64,000 nt of DNA, taken from an uncultured Lachnospiraceae bacterium. Lineage in GTDB: Bacteria > Bacillota > Clostridia > Lachnospirales > Lachnospiraceae. Where the stretch lies: contig CACYPS010000027.1 of assembly GCA_902776305.1 (NCBI GenBank), positions 1-64,000 on the forward strand, written 5' to 3'. A program made the position numbers and the translations under genes. The notes under the pieces were generated by a model, which had not been told where the DNA came from, made no database searches, and saw only the letters and a list, made by a program, of their open reading frames with translations. This document shows, piece by piece, positions 26,532 through 35,340 of the stretch (positions within the stretch are counted from its first letter, which is position 1; each line of letters starts with the position of its first letter).

Positions 26532-28433
26532 ATGAGTAACAACACAGAAGAAAAAAAGAACTTTAAGCCGTATGTGCCGGCAAATGAAAATCCGCCTGAG
26601 TTCACTATGACCTCCACGGTAATGGGAATCCTGCTGGCCATAGTATTCGGAGCCGCAAATGCATATCTCGGGCTCAGAGTCGGTATGACGGTATCCGCGT
26701 CGATACCGGCTGCGGTCATCTCTATGGGAGTGATCCGCGTACTTATGAAAAAAGATTCAGTACTGGAGAGCAACATGGTGCAGACTATCGGCTCCGCGGG
26801 CGAGTCGCTGGCTGCCGGCGTCATCTTCACCATGCCGGTTCTGTTTCTGTGGTCGGCGGAAGGCGTAGCCGATGCGCCCAGTCTTATCATGATATCCTTT
26901 ATCGCACTTTGCGGAGGCGTTCTCGGAGTGCTTTTCATGATTCCCCTCAGAAATGCGTTGATCGTAAAGGAGCACGGTGTTCTGCCGTATCCGGAGGGAA
27001 CGGCCTGCGCGGAAGTGCTTCTGGCGGGGGAAGAAGGCGGCGAAGGTGCGAAACAGGTATTTGCAGGCATGGGTATTTCAGCGATATGCAAGTTCCTGGT
27101 CGACGGACTGAAGCTGGTTCCCGGTGTGGTTACAGCGCCTATTCGAGCCCTGCGGACGGAGTTTTCTGCGGAAGTATATCCTGCTCTCATAGGCGTAGGC
27201 TATATCTGCGGTCCGAAGATCTCTTCCTATATGTTCGCGGGCGGTATACTCGGATGGTTCGTCCTGATACCTGCCATAATTTTGTTCGGCAGTGAGACAA
27301 TACTTTATCCGGGAACGGAGACGATCGCGAAGATGTATGAGGCCGGTGGAGCGTCTGCTATCTGGAGCAGCTATATACGCTATATCGGTTCAGGTATGGT
27401 GGCGGCGGGCGGTATCTTCAGCCTGATCAAATCTATGCCGCTCATCTTCTCGACATTTGTGGATGCTCTGAAAGGAATTCGGGCTTCAAAGGACGGAGAG
27501 GGCAACCGCACAGAGATAGATCTTGACATGAGATTTGTTCTTGCCGGTATAGCAATTATCGTACTCCTGCTCTGGCTGGTTCCGCAGGTCCCGGTTTCCC
27601 TTCCGGGAGCAATTCTGGTCGTTGTGTTCGGATTTTTCTTTGGGGCGGTATCTTCGCGTATTGTCGGACTGGTAGGCAGCAGCAACAGCCCGGTCTCCGG
27701 TATGACAATCGCCACTCTGCTTTTTGCAACATTTATCTTGAAAATGACAGGAGATACGGGAATGCACGGGATGATCGGTGCAATCACGATCGGATCGGTC
27801 ATCTGTATTGTCGCCGCTATGGCGGGTGATACATCACAGGATCTCAAGACGGGATTTTTATTGGGCGCTACCCCTATCAGGCAGCAGATCGGAGAGCTGA
27901 TAGGAGCTTTGGCTTCAGCGATTGCTATCGGAGGCGTGCTGGTGCTTCTCAACAATGCATGGGGCTTTGGAACAAAAGAACTTGCTGCGCCGCAGGCAAC
28001 GCTCATGAAGATGATCGTGGAGGGCGTTATGAACGGAAATCTTCCCTGGCCACTCATATTTATCGGCGTGTTCATTGCTGTCGTGATCGAAATCATGGGA
28101 ATGCCGGTGCTGCCTGTTGCAATCGGACTTTATCTGCCGCTGGAGCTCTCTTCGACCATCATGATCGGTGGTCTTATCAGATGGATCGCAGACCGTTTAG
28201 CCGGTAACAAGGAACAGGACAACGGGGCAGGCGGTGGAATTCTGTTCTGCTCCGGTATGATAGCCGGGGAGGGTATCGTAGGTATTCTTCTGGCAATTCT
28301 GGCGGTTCTGGGCGTTACGGATGCTCTGGATATGTCATCCGCGGTAAATGGCGGAATCATCGGCAGTCTGCTGGTGCTCGCTGTCATGGTGGGCTGTGTG
28401 TTCTGGTTCTCGCGTAAGGCGAAGAAATCCTGA
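26532..28433 (+). CDS. OPT-family oligopeptide (or metal-chelate) transporter
   Basis: A 633-residue polytopic protein starting with a short hydrophilic N-terminus and then FTMTSTVMGILLAIVFGAAN and YLGLRVGMTVSASIPAAVIS, the hallmark of the prokaryotic OPT family. A further dozen helices follow, with GEGIVGILLA near the end. OPT proteins import peptides or metal-siderophore complexes by proton coupling. GGAAGAAGT precedes the ATG. It lies 34 bp before the debranching-enzyme gene and may share its transcript. Confidence 0.92.
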   Translation: MSNNTEEKKNFKPYVPANENPPEFTMTSTVMGILLAIVFGAANAYLGLRVGMTVSASIPAAVISMGVIRVLMKKDSVLESNMVQTIGSAGESLAAGVIFTMPVLFLWSAEGVADAPSLIMISFIALCGGVLGVLFMIPLRNALIVKEHGVLPYPEGTACAEVLLAGEEGGEGAKQVFAGMGISAICKFLVDGLKLVPGVVTAPIRALRTEFSAEVYPALIGVGYICGPKISSYMFAGGILGWFVLIPAIILFGSETILYPGTETIAKMYEAGGASAIWSSYIRYIGSGMVAAGGIFSLIKSMPLIFSTFVDALKGIRASKDGEGNRTEIDLDMRFVLAGIAIIVLLLWLVPQVPVSLPGAILVVVFGFFFGAVSSRIVGLVGSSNSPVSGMTIATLLFATFILKMTGDTGMHGMIGAITIGSVICIVAAMAGDTSQDLKTGFLLGATPIRQQIGELIGALASAIAIGGVLVLLNNAWGFGTKELAAPQATLMKMIVEGVMNGNLPWPLIFIGVFIAVVIEIMGMPVLPVAIGLYLPLELSSTIMIGGLIRWIADRLAGNKEQDNGAGGGILFCSGMIAGEGIVGILLAILAVLGVTDALDMSSAVNGGIIGSLLVLAVMVGCVFWFSRKAKKS

Positions 28434-28467
28434 AAGAATAATAAAATCCGGCATAAGGAGAAACAAT

Positions 28468-30543
28468 ATGAAGAGAGTAGACACATTTCCTACCCATCAG
28501 CTTGGAGATCTTCAGTATCGCGCCGGCCAGGTCCTTCCGTTTGGGGCGACCATTATGTATGGCGGCATCAATTTCAGCATCTTTTCGGATGAAGCTACGA
28601 GCTGCACTCTGGTACTGTATCATCACAGTCAGGAGGAGCCGTTTGCAGAAATTCCTTTTCCGGAGGATTTCCGTATAGGAAATGTTTATACAATGCTGGT
28701 ATACGGGCTGAATCCGGATACTGTTGAGTACGGATATAGATTTGACGGAGTCTATAAACCTCAGCAGGGTTACCGCTATGACAGGTCTAAAGTGGTACTC
28801 GATCCCTATGCGAAATCTGTCTCCGGACGGACGATCTGGGGGAAGAAACCAAAGCAGGATAAGGGATTTATCCACAGAGGGCAGATCATATATGAAGACT
28901 ATGACTGGCAGTCGGTCAGATCACCGGGTATCTCTTTAGAGGATCTGGTGATTTACGAGATGCATGTGCGGTCTTTTACGAGGCAGAAGGACAGCGGCGT
29001 CCGTCATCCGGGAACCTATGCGGGTCTTTCGGAGAAGATTCCCTACCTGAAAGAGCTCGGGGTGAACTGTGTGGAGCTCATGCCGGTATTTGAATTCGAC
29101 GAATTCGAGAATCCCAGAAAATGGGAAGGAAAAGACCTGGTCAATTACTGGGGATACTCCACGGTATGCTTCTTTGCCCCGAAAGCAGGATACGCATCAT
29201 CCGCTTATTTCGGAATGGAAGCGGATGAACTGAAAAATATGATACGCCTGCTTCACCGGAACGGCATTGAGGTCATTCTCGACGTAGTGTTCAACCATAC
29301 GGCGGAAGGAAATGAGAAAGGACCTGTCATATCGTTCAGGGGTATTGATAACCGGACGTATTATCTGCTGAAGCCGGACGGTGGCTATTACAATTTCAGC
29401 GGATGCGGAAATACCATGAACTGCAATCACGCGGTCGTCCGGTCTATGATTCTGGACTGTCTCAGGTATTGGGTATCCATGTTCCACATTGACGGATTCC
29501 GATTCGATCTTGCGTCTATCCTGACAAGAGATGAGAACGGCGCTCCGATGGTGACGCCGCCTCTTCTGGAATCCATAGCCCGCGACCCGGTTCTCGGCGA
29601 CTGCAAGCTGATAGCGGAAGCCTGGGATGCGGACGGCCTCTACCAGGTCGGCAGTTTTCCGTCATGGAATCGCTGGTCGGAGTGGAACGGACGCTATCGG
29701 GATTGTCTCCGCCGCTTTATTAAAGGAGACGCTGCTATGGCGCCCGAGATTCTCCAGAGAATAAGCGGATCTCCTGACCTGTACAGGGACAGGGGACCGG
29801 GTGCCTCTATCAATTTTGTAACATGCCATGACGGGTTCACGCTCTATGACCTTGTTTCCTACAATGAGAAGCATAATGAGGCAAACGGCGAAGATAACCG
29901 TGACGGAAGCAATGATAATCACAGCTGGAACTGCGGCGTCGAGGGCGAGACTACTGATCCGGAGATTGCGTCACTTCGCATGCGTCAGATGAAAAATATG
30001 CTGACGATCCTGATGATGAGCAGGGGCATTCCCATGATCCTGTCCGGGGATGAGTTTGCAAATACCCAGTTCGGCAATAACAATGCTTACTGTCAGGACA
30101 ATGAGATCTCATGGTTGGATTGGAGTAAACTGGAAGAGAATCAGGATTTATTCGAATACACAAAGCACCTGATTGCGTTCCGTAAGAGTCATCCTGTTCT
30201 TCGTGCCCCGTCCTTTGATACCGGCTATAACGAGACCGGTTATCCGGAGCTCACGTTCCATGGGTTAATGCCCTGGGAATATGATCCTGACAGCCACAGC
30301 CTGACGATTGCTTGTCTCTTTGTGGAGGATCACCTGAAGTACAAGACGGACAGCGATGCGTTTATTTATCTCACTATAAATGCACATTGGGAGGACCATG
30401 TATATCGCCTGCCGATTATTCCGGAGGGATACAGATGGAAGATTGAACTTGCTTCTTCCGATTACCGCGAGTTCAGGGAGGAACTCGGAGAGCTCAACGT
30501 TCCGGCACGATCTGTGGTCTTGCTGGTTGCTGCGCCGGTTTAA
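28468..30543 (+). CDS. glgX: Glycogen debranching enzyme / isoamylase-type GH13
   Basis: I take ATG 28468 (MKRVDTFPTHQ) with AAGGAG upstream; the longer open frame runs back into the OPT gene. The 691-residue enzyme has an N-terminal CBM48 (about 20-110; FGATIMYGGINFSIFS) and a GH13 barrel with the nucleophile Asp347 (DGFRFDLAS), the acid/base Glu384 (IAEAWD) and Asp455 (CHDGFTLYDL). It is close to GlgX/TreX, which cut alpha-1,6 branches. No signal peptide is seen, so it acts on intracellular glycogen. It is set apart from other glycogen genes here. Confidence 0.92.
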   Translation: MKRVDTFPTHQLGDLQYRAGQVLPFGATIMYGGINFSIFSDEATSCTLVLYHHSQEEPFAEIPFPEDFRIGNVYTMLVYGLNPDTVEYGYRFDGVYKPQQGYRYDRSKVVLDPYAKSVSGRTIWGKKPKQDKGFIHRGQIIYEDYDWQSVRSPGISLEDLVIYEMHVRSFTRQKDSGVRHPGTYAGLSEKIPYLKELGVNCVELMPVFEFDEFENPRKWEGKDLVNYWGYSTVCFFAPKAGYASSAYFGMEADELKNMIRLLHRNGIEVILDVVFNHTAEGNEKGPVISFRGIDNRTYYLLKPDGGYYNFSGCGNTMNCNHAVVRSMILDCLRYWVSMFHIDGFRFDLASILTRDENGAPMVTPPLLESIARDPVLGDCKLIAEAWDADGLYQVGSFPSWNRWSEWNGRYRDCLRRFIKGDAAMAPEILQRISGSPDLYRDRGPGASINFVTCHDGFTLYDLVSYNEKHNEANGEDNRDGSNDNHSWNCGVEGETTDPEIASLRMRQMKNMLTILMMSRGIPMILSGDEFANTQFGNNNAYCQDNEISWLDWSKLEENQDLFEYTKHLIAFRKSHPVLRAPSFDTGYNETGYPELTFHGLMPWEYDPDSHSLTIACLFVEDHLKYKTDSDAFIYLTINAHWEDHVYRLPIIPEGYRWKIELASSDYREFREELGELNVPARSVVLLVAAPV

Positions 30544-30581
30544 TCACCGACATGGGATACGAACCTGCGTCAGAGATTAAA

Positions 30582-30749
30582 AGCCTCCGGCGGATTGCAG
30601 ACGTGACTGCGTACGTCTGCGATCCGCCGGAGGCTATAATGCGGGGCTGTCGCACTAAGGCGCGCCATCACTATATATGGCAGACGTTATTTGCAAATGT
30701 CTGCCATATATAGTGGTGACACCGTCTAATGCGGCAGCCCCGTTTTTTT
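30582..30749. terminator. Double hairpin terminator between glgX and deoR-like gene
   Basis: First, AGCCTCCGGCGGAT (30582-30595) pairs with ATCCGCCGGAGGCT (30622-30635). Second, a long stem has CGGGGCTG/CAGCCCCG at its base (30642-30649, 30735-30742) and a perfect 17-bp CACTATATATGGCAGAC/GTCTGCCATATATAGTG at its top (30669-30685, 30699-30715), followed by TTTTTTT. It ends two convergent genes. The first hairpin and the preceding GCGTCAGAGATTAAA are shared with the repeat block near 16223. Confidence 0.85.
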
Positions 30750-30756
30750 CGGATTT

Positions 30757-31512
30757 TCAGCTGGTCAGGACCTCAATCCCGCATCCTGCGAGCTCTGTGG
30801 TGATTCTATTATCAATATTTCCGTCTGTGATGACAATTTTTACCTGATCTTTCAGGTTGAGCGGCACCGTGCCGTGTTTCGTGAACTTGTCGGATTCCGT
30901 TAATACGATGACACGGTCCGCCTGCCTCGCCATATCGCGTACCGCCTGGGCGCGCATCTGGTCCTGATTGGTGAAGCCTGCCCGCGCGGACCATCCGTCC
31001 ACGCCGATGAAGAATTGGTCCACCCAGAAATTCTCCGCGCACTGGCGGACCATCGGACCGACCATGACCTGAGCATCCGGTTGGTAGATACCGCCGAGCA
31101 GAATAATCTGGAAGTCGGAGGAATGGCGGATATAGTCGGCAATGAACGCGCTGTTGGTGATGACTGTCAGCCCGCTGCGGAGCTCTGCGAGCGTTGCGGC
31201 AAGAAGGGCGCAGCAGCTGCCGCTCTCAATCATAATAGAATCTCCGTCTTTTACGAGTTCTGCCGCACGTATTGCGATCTGTCGCTTCTCTTCGTAGTGG
31301 TAGGCAAGCCGTCCCTTGATATCATCAGTTCCGGACAGAACGGCAAAGCCGTGTTCTCTGGTGATAAGTCCCTGAGATTCCATGGCGTCTAAATCTTTTC
31401 GTACAGTAACTTGTGACACGCCCAGATGTTGTGAGAGCTCTGCAACTTCAAGTTTCTTTTTTCTGACCAGCAGATCCAGGATCTGGCTGGTACGGTCTTC
31501 TTTTCTTCTCAT
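30757..31512 (-). CDS. DeoR-family transcriptional regulator
   Basis: A 251-residue protein with an N-terminal DeoR helix-turn-helix (RTSQILDLLVRKKKLEVAEL, then SQHLGVSQVTVRKDL, about 5-50) and a C-terminal sugar-phosphate sensor domain (DeoRC; SIMIESGSCCALLAATLAE, LLGGIYQPD, FFIGVDGWSARAGFTNQD, LTESDKF). These regulators usually respond to a phosphorylated sugar. No sugar operon is adjacent, so its target is elsewhere or is itself. A cre-like palindrome (AAAGCGTTTCCAT, about 31540-31552) lies just upstream of the gene. Confidence 0.92.
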   Translation of the reverse strand: MRRKEDRTSQILDLLVRKKKLEVAELSQHLGVSQVTVRKDLDAMESQGLITREHGFAVLSGTDDIKGRLAYHYEEKRQIAIRAAELVKDGDSIMIESGSCCALLAATLAELRSGLTVITNSAFIADYIRHSSDFQIILLGGIYQPDAQVMVGPMVRQCAENFWVDQFFIGVDGWSARAGFTNQDQMRAQAVRDMARQADRVIVLTESDKFTKHGTVPLNLKDQVKIVITDGNIDNRITTELAGCGIEVLTS

Positions 31513-31714
31513 GTGACAGCCCCCTCTATGGTATTCGCCAAAGCGTTTCCATCTGCATTTTCATCAGATTGTATCTTTTGATAAGGAAAGTATAGCATAA
31601 ATGCTTTCATTTTTTTCTATAATAATTTCGAACATAAGCTTTGTTGCCGATGAGTCAGCTCATCGAGAAAAGTCCACAATCGACTTTCAGCGTCTAAATC
31701 AAGATATATTCAGC

Positions 31715-31743
31715 TTGTTATTACAGGAATCCGTGTTTATAAT
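31715..31743 (+). promoter_or_regulatory. mazEF promoter
   Basis: TTGTTA (31715-31720), 17 bases, TATAAT (31738-31743), followed by the short palindrome GTATATAC. Upstream, two hairpins (CGATGAG/CTCATCG near 31650-31667 and GAAAGTC-like/GACTTTC near 31668-31688) separate it from the DeoR gene. Otherwise 31513-31839 holds no gene. Confidence 0.7.
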
Positions 31744-31839
31744 GTATATACGGTGTTAACGTAATGCCAAAAGCTCATTTAAGTAAGCATGGATTTGTTC
31801 GGCTTCAATAACACCGTCTCTATGAAGGAGGTTTATGAA

Positions 31840-32085
31840 GTGACCAGTCAGTCTAGTGTAAAACCGTGGGGAAATAGTCAGGGTATCCGTCTGAGCAAAA
31901 GTGTTCTTGAAGAAGCAGGTATACAAGTAAATGATACGGTACAGATCGAAGTAAGAGAAAATACGATTATCCTGAAAAAGGTCTTTAAGCATCGTACATT
32001 TGAGGAGAGACTTGCGGAATACGATGGTAAAATAGATGTTCAGAGCTTCGAATGGGGGGAGCCCGCAGGAAGGGAGATATTATAA
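31840..32085 (+). CDS. mazE: MazE/AbrB-type antitoxin
   Basis: GTG at 31840 is the likely start, with AAGGAGG nine bases upstream; an in-frame ATG at 31822 is inside that ribosome site. The 81 residues hold a swapped-hairpin AbrB domain (SVKPWGNSQGIRLSKSVLEE, then GIQVNDTVQIEV) and a C-terminal acidic tail that would wrap the toxin (RLAEYDGKIDVQSFEWGEP). Its stop overlaps the mazF start (TAATG). Confidence 0.9.
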   Translation: MTSQSSVKPWGNSQGIRLSKSVLEEAGIQVNDTVQIEVRENTIILKKVFKHRTFEERLAEYDGKIDVQSFEWGEPAGREIL

Positions 32086-32393
32086 TGCAAGATTTTTCGC
32101 AGGGCGATATAATTAAAATCAATGGCTTCCGGAGTTCCTTTCTGATTGTCAGCAAAAATGCTTTTATCCGTGCAGTGAATATGTTTCATGTATGCCCGCT
32201 GCTCTCAGGTGTTCAGGAAGGACCCCTTCATATTCATGTTACAGGAGTCTACGATACGGAGAGGGTTGTCATCTGCGAACAGGTCAAACTGATAGATCCT
32301 GCTGTCCGCAGCTGTAAACGGATAGACCGGCTGCCTTATGGTATGCTTATGAATATTTCGGATGCGCTGCAGGGAATCTTCGAATATGATTAA
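32085..32393 (+). CDS. mazF: MazF-type mRNA interferase toxin
   Basis: A 102-residue PemK/MazF fold: QGDIIKINGF, FLIVSKNAFIRAVNMFHVCP, VVICEQVKLIDPAVRSCKRI and a C-terminal helix. I choose ATG 32085, which overlaps the antitoxin stop; a longer frame would begin inside mazE. MazF toxins cut single-stranded RNA at short sequences when the labile MazE is degraded. The pair is complete and looks intact. Confidence 0.88.
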   Translation: MQDFSQGDIIKINGFRSSFLIVSKNAFIRAVNMFHVCPLLSGVQEGPLHIHVTGVYDTERVVICEQVKLIDPAVRSCKRIDRLPYGMLMNISDALQGIFEYD

Positions 32394-32427
32394 TCAAGAA
32401 TATAAAAAGAAAAAGGAGTTGTTACAC

Positions 32428-33987
32428 ATGAGAAAAAGAACGACACAAATTAAGTACGCACTCTGCATGCTCCTCATCCTCATTCTGGCAATGCTCGCCG
32501 GATGTAAGAATTCTGCTGCCACGGGCGTCACGAGCGGAGATTCCTCCGCATCTGTAGAGGCTGTATCAGGTGCCGATTCCTCCAAAGCGGCGGACGCGGA
32601 AAGCACCGTGGATTCAAAGGGAGAGTCGAAAATTGATGCGCAAGCTGACTCTTCGGCAGCACTTACGGCGGAGAGTTCGGTATCGGAAGCACCTGACGCC
32701 GCGGTCACCGATTCAGCTGCGGACGAATCTGACAAGGATCAGTCAGAAGACACTCAGGAAGACGAGTCTCCATATACTCTCAGGCAGGTCGTCGTTCTGA
32801 GCCGTCACAATATACGATCCCCAATGTCCGGAGAGGGCTCGATCTTAGGCTCCGGAACCCCTCATGAGTGGTTCAAGTGGACGTCCGCGACAAGCCAGCT
32901 CTCCCTGAAGGGCGGTATTCTGGAGACAAATATGGGCCAGTATTTCCGCAAATGGCTTGAAAACGAAGGGCTTATTCCCGAGAATTATCAGCCGGAGAAC
33001 GGAGAAGTCCGTTTTTATGCAAATGCCAAGCAGCGCACACAGGCGACAGCCCGCTATTTTGCCACAGGCATGCTTCCGGTTGCGGATATCGATGTTGAGC
33101 GTCAGGGCGAATTTGACACGATGGATGAAGTCTTTACGCCGAAGATTCACTTCTTAAATGAGAGATTCGAAGAGGAGGCAATGAAGCAGATTGCTGAAAA
33201 AGGCGGGGAAGCCGGTATGAAGGGTCTCGACGCAGATCTTGAGGACTCCTATGAACTCCTTACCGAAGTCCTCGATCTTAAGGATTCCGACGCCTTTAAG
33301 AGCGGTGAACTTACAGGTTTTACAACAGGCGACGCGGAAGTGAAACTGGAGGTCGACGCCGAACCTTCTATGACGGGATCTCTTAAGACCGCGACGTCAT
33401 TCAGCGATGCTCTGGTTCTGCAGTATTATGAGGAGCCGGATGCGCTAAAGGCCGCGTTCGGTCATGAACTTACCTGGGAAGAATGGCTGAAAATCGCTGA
33501 GATCAAAGACATTTATCAGGATGTGCTGTTCACGTCGCCGCTCGTCGCTGTCAATGTCGCACAGCCGCTTCTTCAGGAGATAAAAGGTGAGCTGACAAGC
33601 GACGAACATCTCTTCACATTCCTGTGCGGCCACGATTCCAACATCGGAAGTGTGCTGCCGGCTATGGGAGTGAAGGAGTACAGCCTTCCGGATACTCTTG
33701 AGCGGGTGACGCCAATCGGTGGAAAGCTGGTATTTGAAGTTTATGAAGATGCTGACGGGAAGCAGTTCTGCAAGATCAGTCTGATGTATCAGACGACTGA
33801 ACAGATCCGCAACATGGAGCAGCTCTCCCTTGAGAATCCGCCGGCTAAGTACGAACTGGAATTTGAAGGCATTGAGGCAAATGCGGACGGTTACTACGCT
33901 CTCACTGATATCATAAACCGCATTCAGGATGCGCTTGACCTCTACGATGAGTATGCTGAGGATGAGGCGCTGGCACCGGCGGCATGA
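32428..33987 (+). CDS. Histidine acid phosphatase lipoprotein
   Basis: I take ATG 32428 with AAGGAG upstream, giving 519 residues. A lipobox (AMLAGC, Cys26) marks a membrane-anchored lipoprotein. Residues about 30-115 are a Ser/Ala/Asp-rich linker. The catalytic domain has RHNIRSP (Arg126-His127; RHGxRxP variant with Asn for Gly) and a late GHDSN proton-donor motif near 402. This is clade-2 histidine phosphatase (phytase/glucose-1-phosphatase type) acting outside the cell. The Gly-to-Asn change at the RHG position is typical of clostridial relatives and need not abolish activity. Confidence 0.85.
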   Translation: MRKRTTQIKYALCMLLILILAMLAGCKNSAATGVTSGDSSASVEAVSGADSSKAADAESTVDSKGESKIDAQADSSAALTAESSVSEAPDAAVTDSAADESDKDQSEDTQEDESPYTLRQVVVLSRHNIRSPMSGEGSILGSGTPHEWFKWTSATSQLSLKGGILETNMGQYFRKWLENEGLIPENYQPENGEVRFYANAKQRTQATARYFATGMLPVADIDVERQGEFDTMDEVFTPKIHFLNERFEEEAMKQIAEKGGEAGMKGLDADLEDSYELLTEVLDLKDSDAFKSGELTGFTTGDAEVKLEVDAEPSMTGSLKTATSFSDALVLQYYEEPDALKAAFGHELTWEEWLKIAEIKDIYQDVLFTSPLVAVNVAQPLLQEIKGELTSDEHLFTFLCGHDSNIGSVLPAMGVKEYSLPDTLERVTPIGGKLVFEVYEDADGKQFCKISLMYQTTEQIRNMEQLSLENPPAKYELEFEGIEANADGYYALTDIINRIQDALDLYDEYAEDEALAPAA

Positions 33988-34002
33988 TGCAGGTTTTTCT
34001 AT

Positions 34003-34091
34003 GAAGCTCGCGAGATTGTACTCACAATGAAGACGAGTATCACTATGCGCGCGTATCATAGACCCACGTCACGAGTATTGACCGATGAAGA
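34003..34091 (-). repeat. Dispersed ~85-bp intergenic element, copy 1 (inverted)
   Basis: Read on the minus strand this matches 50941-51025 over about 85 bases: TCTTCATC, then CAATACTCGTGACGTG, GTCTATGATA, GCGCGCA, then TTCAT-GTGAGTACAATCTCGCG. The core GTGAC..GAGTCTATGAT is also in the 65-bp repeats at 7548 and 7678. The two copies lie near the phosphatase stop and the gltB start. Confidence 0.8.
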
Positions 34092-34094
34092 ATA

Positions 34095-34123
34095 AAAAAG
34101 GCGGGACCAAGTCCCGTCTTTTT
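34095..34123. terminator. Bidirectional terminator
   Basis: AAAAAAGGCGGGAC-CAA-GTCCCGTCTTTTT serves the phosphatase gene and the convergent repeat-protein gene. Confidence 0.85.
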
Positions 34124-34132
34124 GCTTGCTTA

Positions 34133-35002
34133 TTATTCAGCTGCCGCTTCATCTTCCGTATAGCTCATCATGGAAGCCTCATAGCGCTCGCACATACGCT
34201 GCTCTACGATCTCGTTCCACTCTTCCTCAGAGACATTCTCGTCATCCTCGGATACGGCGATTTCATTCTCGCATACTGTGGCGTCTTCTTCATGAGAAGC
34301 ACCTACGTTCTCATACGAATTGTAAGCCTTCATGGAAGCCTCATAGCGCTCACGCATACGCTGGTCAACGATCTTGTTCCACTCTTCCTCGGAAATGTTA
34401 TCGCCTTCCTCATCAGCAATGTTCGTGCTCTCATTCTCGTTATAGAATCTCATGGATTCCTCATAGCGCTCGCGCATACGCTGATCGGCGATTTTGCTCC
34501 ACTCTTCCTCGGACATTTCTATCTCGGCTTTAACGGCATTTTCAGCTTTCTTCTTGTCAGCTGTCTTCAGAGCGGTCTTCTGGATTGCTGCTTCTTCTTT
34601 CTTTGGCTCAGCTGTTATCAGAACGCGGTCTGTATTATTTTCAGACTTTGCGGCTGCCGTATGATTCTCAGTTTTGGAATTGACAGCTTTCTGTGTATTC
34701 TGCTTGTTTACGCTTGCCTTTGCAGCGGTCTTCTCTGTCTTTGTTTTTTTATCCGCAGCTTTTGCGGAAGTCTTATCTGTTTTTGTGTCGGCTGCTTTTT
34801 TATCGGAGGAGACGTTTTTCGCATTTTCCTTGACAGCAACATCCTCGGATTTGGAAGCCTCACTGGCTGCATTCTGCTCAGTTGCGACTACGTTATTCGA
34901 AACCGCGTTCTTTGCGACATGGTTTGAATAGATGAAGCCGGCGCCGATGCCTGTTGCGAGAGATGCTGTGAGTACGAGTGCGATAATAACGTTACGTTTC
35001 AT
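34133..35002 (-). CDS. Secreted or anchored protein with three SEEEW...RMxERYE repeats
   Basis: A 289-residue protein: an N-terminal hydrophobic helix (about 5-25; VIIALVLTASLATGIGAGFI) that acts as signal anchor, a Lys/Ala/Thr/Asp-rich linker (about 30-160), then three repeats beginning about 163, 203 and 256. Each reads SEEEW(S/N)(K/E)I(A/V)(D/E)QRM(R/C)ERYE(E/A)SM, followed by variable acidic spacers. I do not recognise the repeat as a known domain. The linker resembles cell-wall-spanning stalks. The gene stands alone on the minus strand. Confidence 0.7.
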   Translation of the reverse strand: MKRNVIIALVLTASLATGIGAGFIYSNHVAKNAVSNNVVATEQNAASEASKSEDVAVKENAKNVSSDKKAADTKTDKTSAKAADKKTKTEKTAAKASVNKQNTQKAVNSKTENHTAAAKSENNTDRVLITAEPKKEEAAIQKTALKTADKKKAENAVKAEIEMSEEEWSKIADQRMRERYEESMRFYNENESTNIADEEGDNISEEEWNKIVDQRMRERYEASMKAYNSYENVGASHEEDATVCENEIAVSEDDENVSEEEWNEIVEQRMCERYEASMMSYTEDEAAAE

Positions 35003-35161
35003 TGCTGAGTTCCTCCGTCTGATGTATGAATACTTTATAGTTTCATGACGAGCTGCGAAAGTCTGTCATGTGTGAAGTTTTGGTTCTATATCTACATCAG
35101 GTTATACGTGCCGACAGCATCGGGTGGCTAATAATATTTCACGAAAACTTCACATTTTGTG

Positions 35162-35299
35162 TATAATAGATCTTATCGAGAGTTGCGCCAGCAACTCTCG
35201 ATAAAAAAGGCGCATTAGTGCGCCGAATTATGATCATCGGGTTCGCGAAGCGGTTCCGATGATAGATCTTATCGAGAGTTGCGCCGGCATCTCCCGATA
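35162..35299 (+). repeat. Promoter plus two direct-repeat hairpins before the adenosine-deaminase-like gene
   Basis: TATAAT (35162-35167) with TTCACG 18 bases upstream is a likely promoter. It is followed by TAGATCTTATCGAGAGTTGCGCC twice (35167-35189 and 35263-35285, period 96). Each copy heads a hairpin: a perfect 13-bp TATCGAGAGTTGC/GCAACTCTCGATA at 35174-35203 and an imperfect one at 35270-35299. A third hairpin (CATCGG...CCGATG) lies between. The hairpins end in A-runs, not T-runs, so they are not terminators on this strand. Nothing else is visible in 35003-35340. Confidence 0.65.
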
Positions 35300-35340
35300 A
35301 AAAGGCGCATATATGTAACATTCTGAAAGGATCTGAACGC

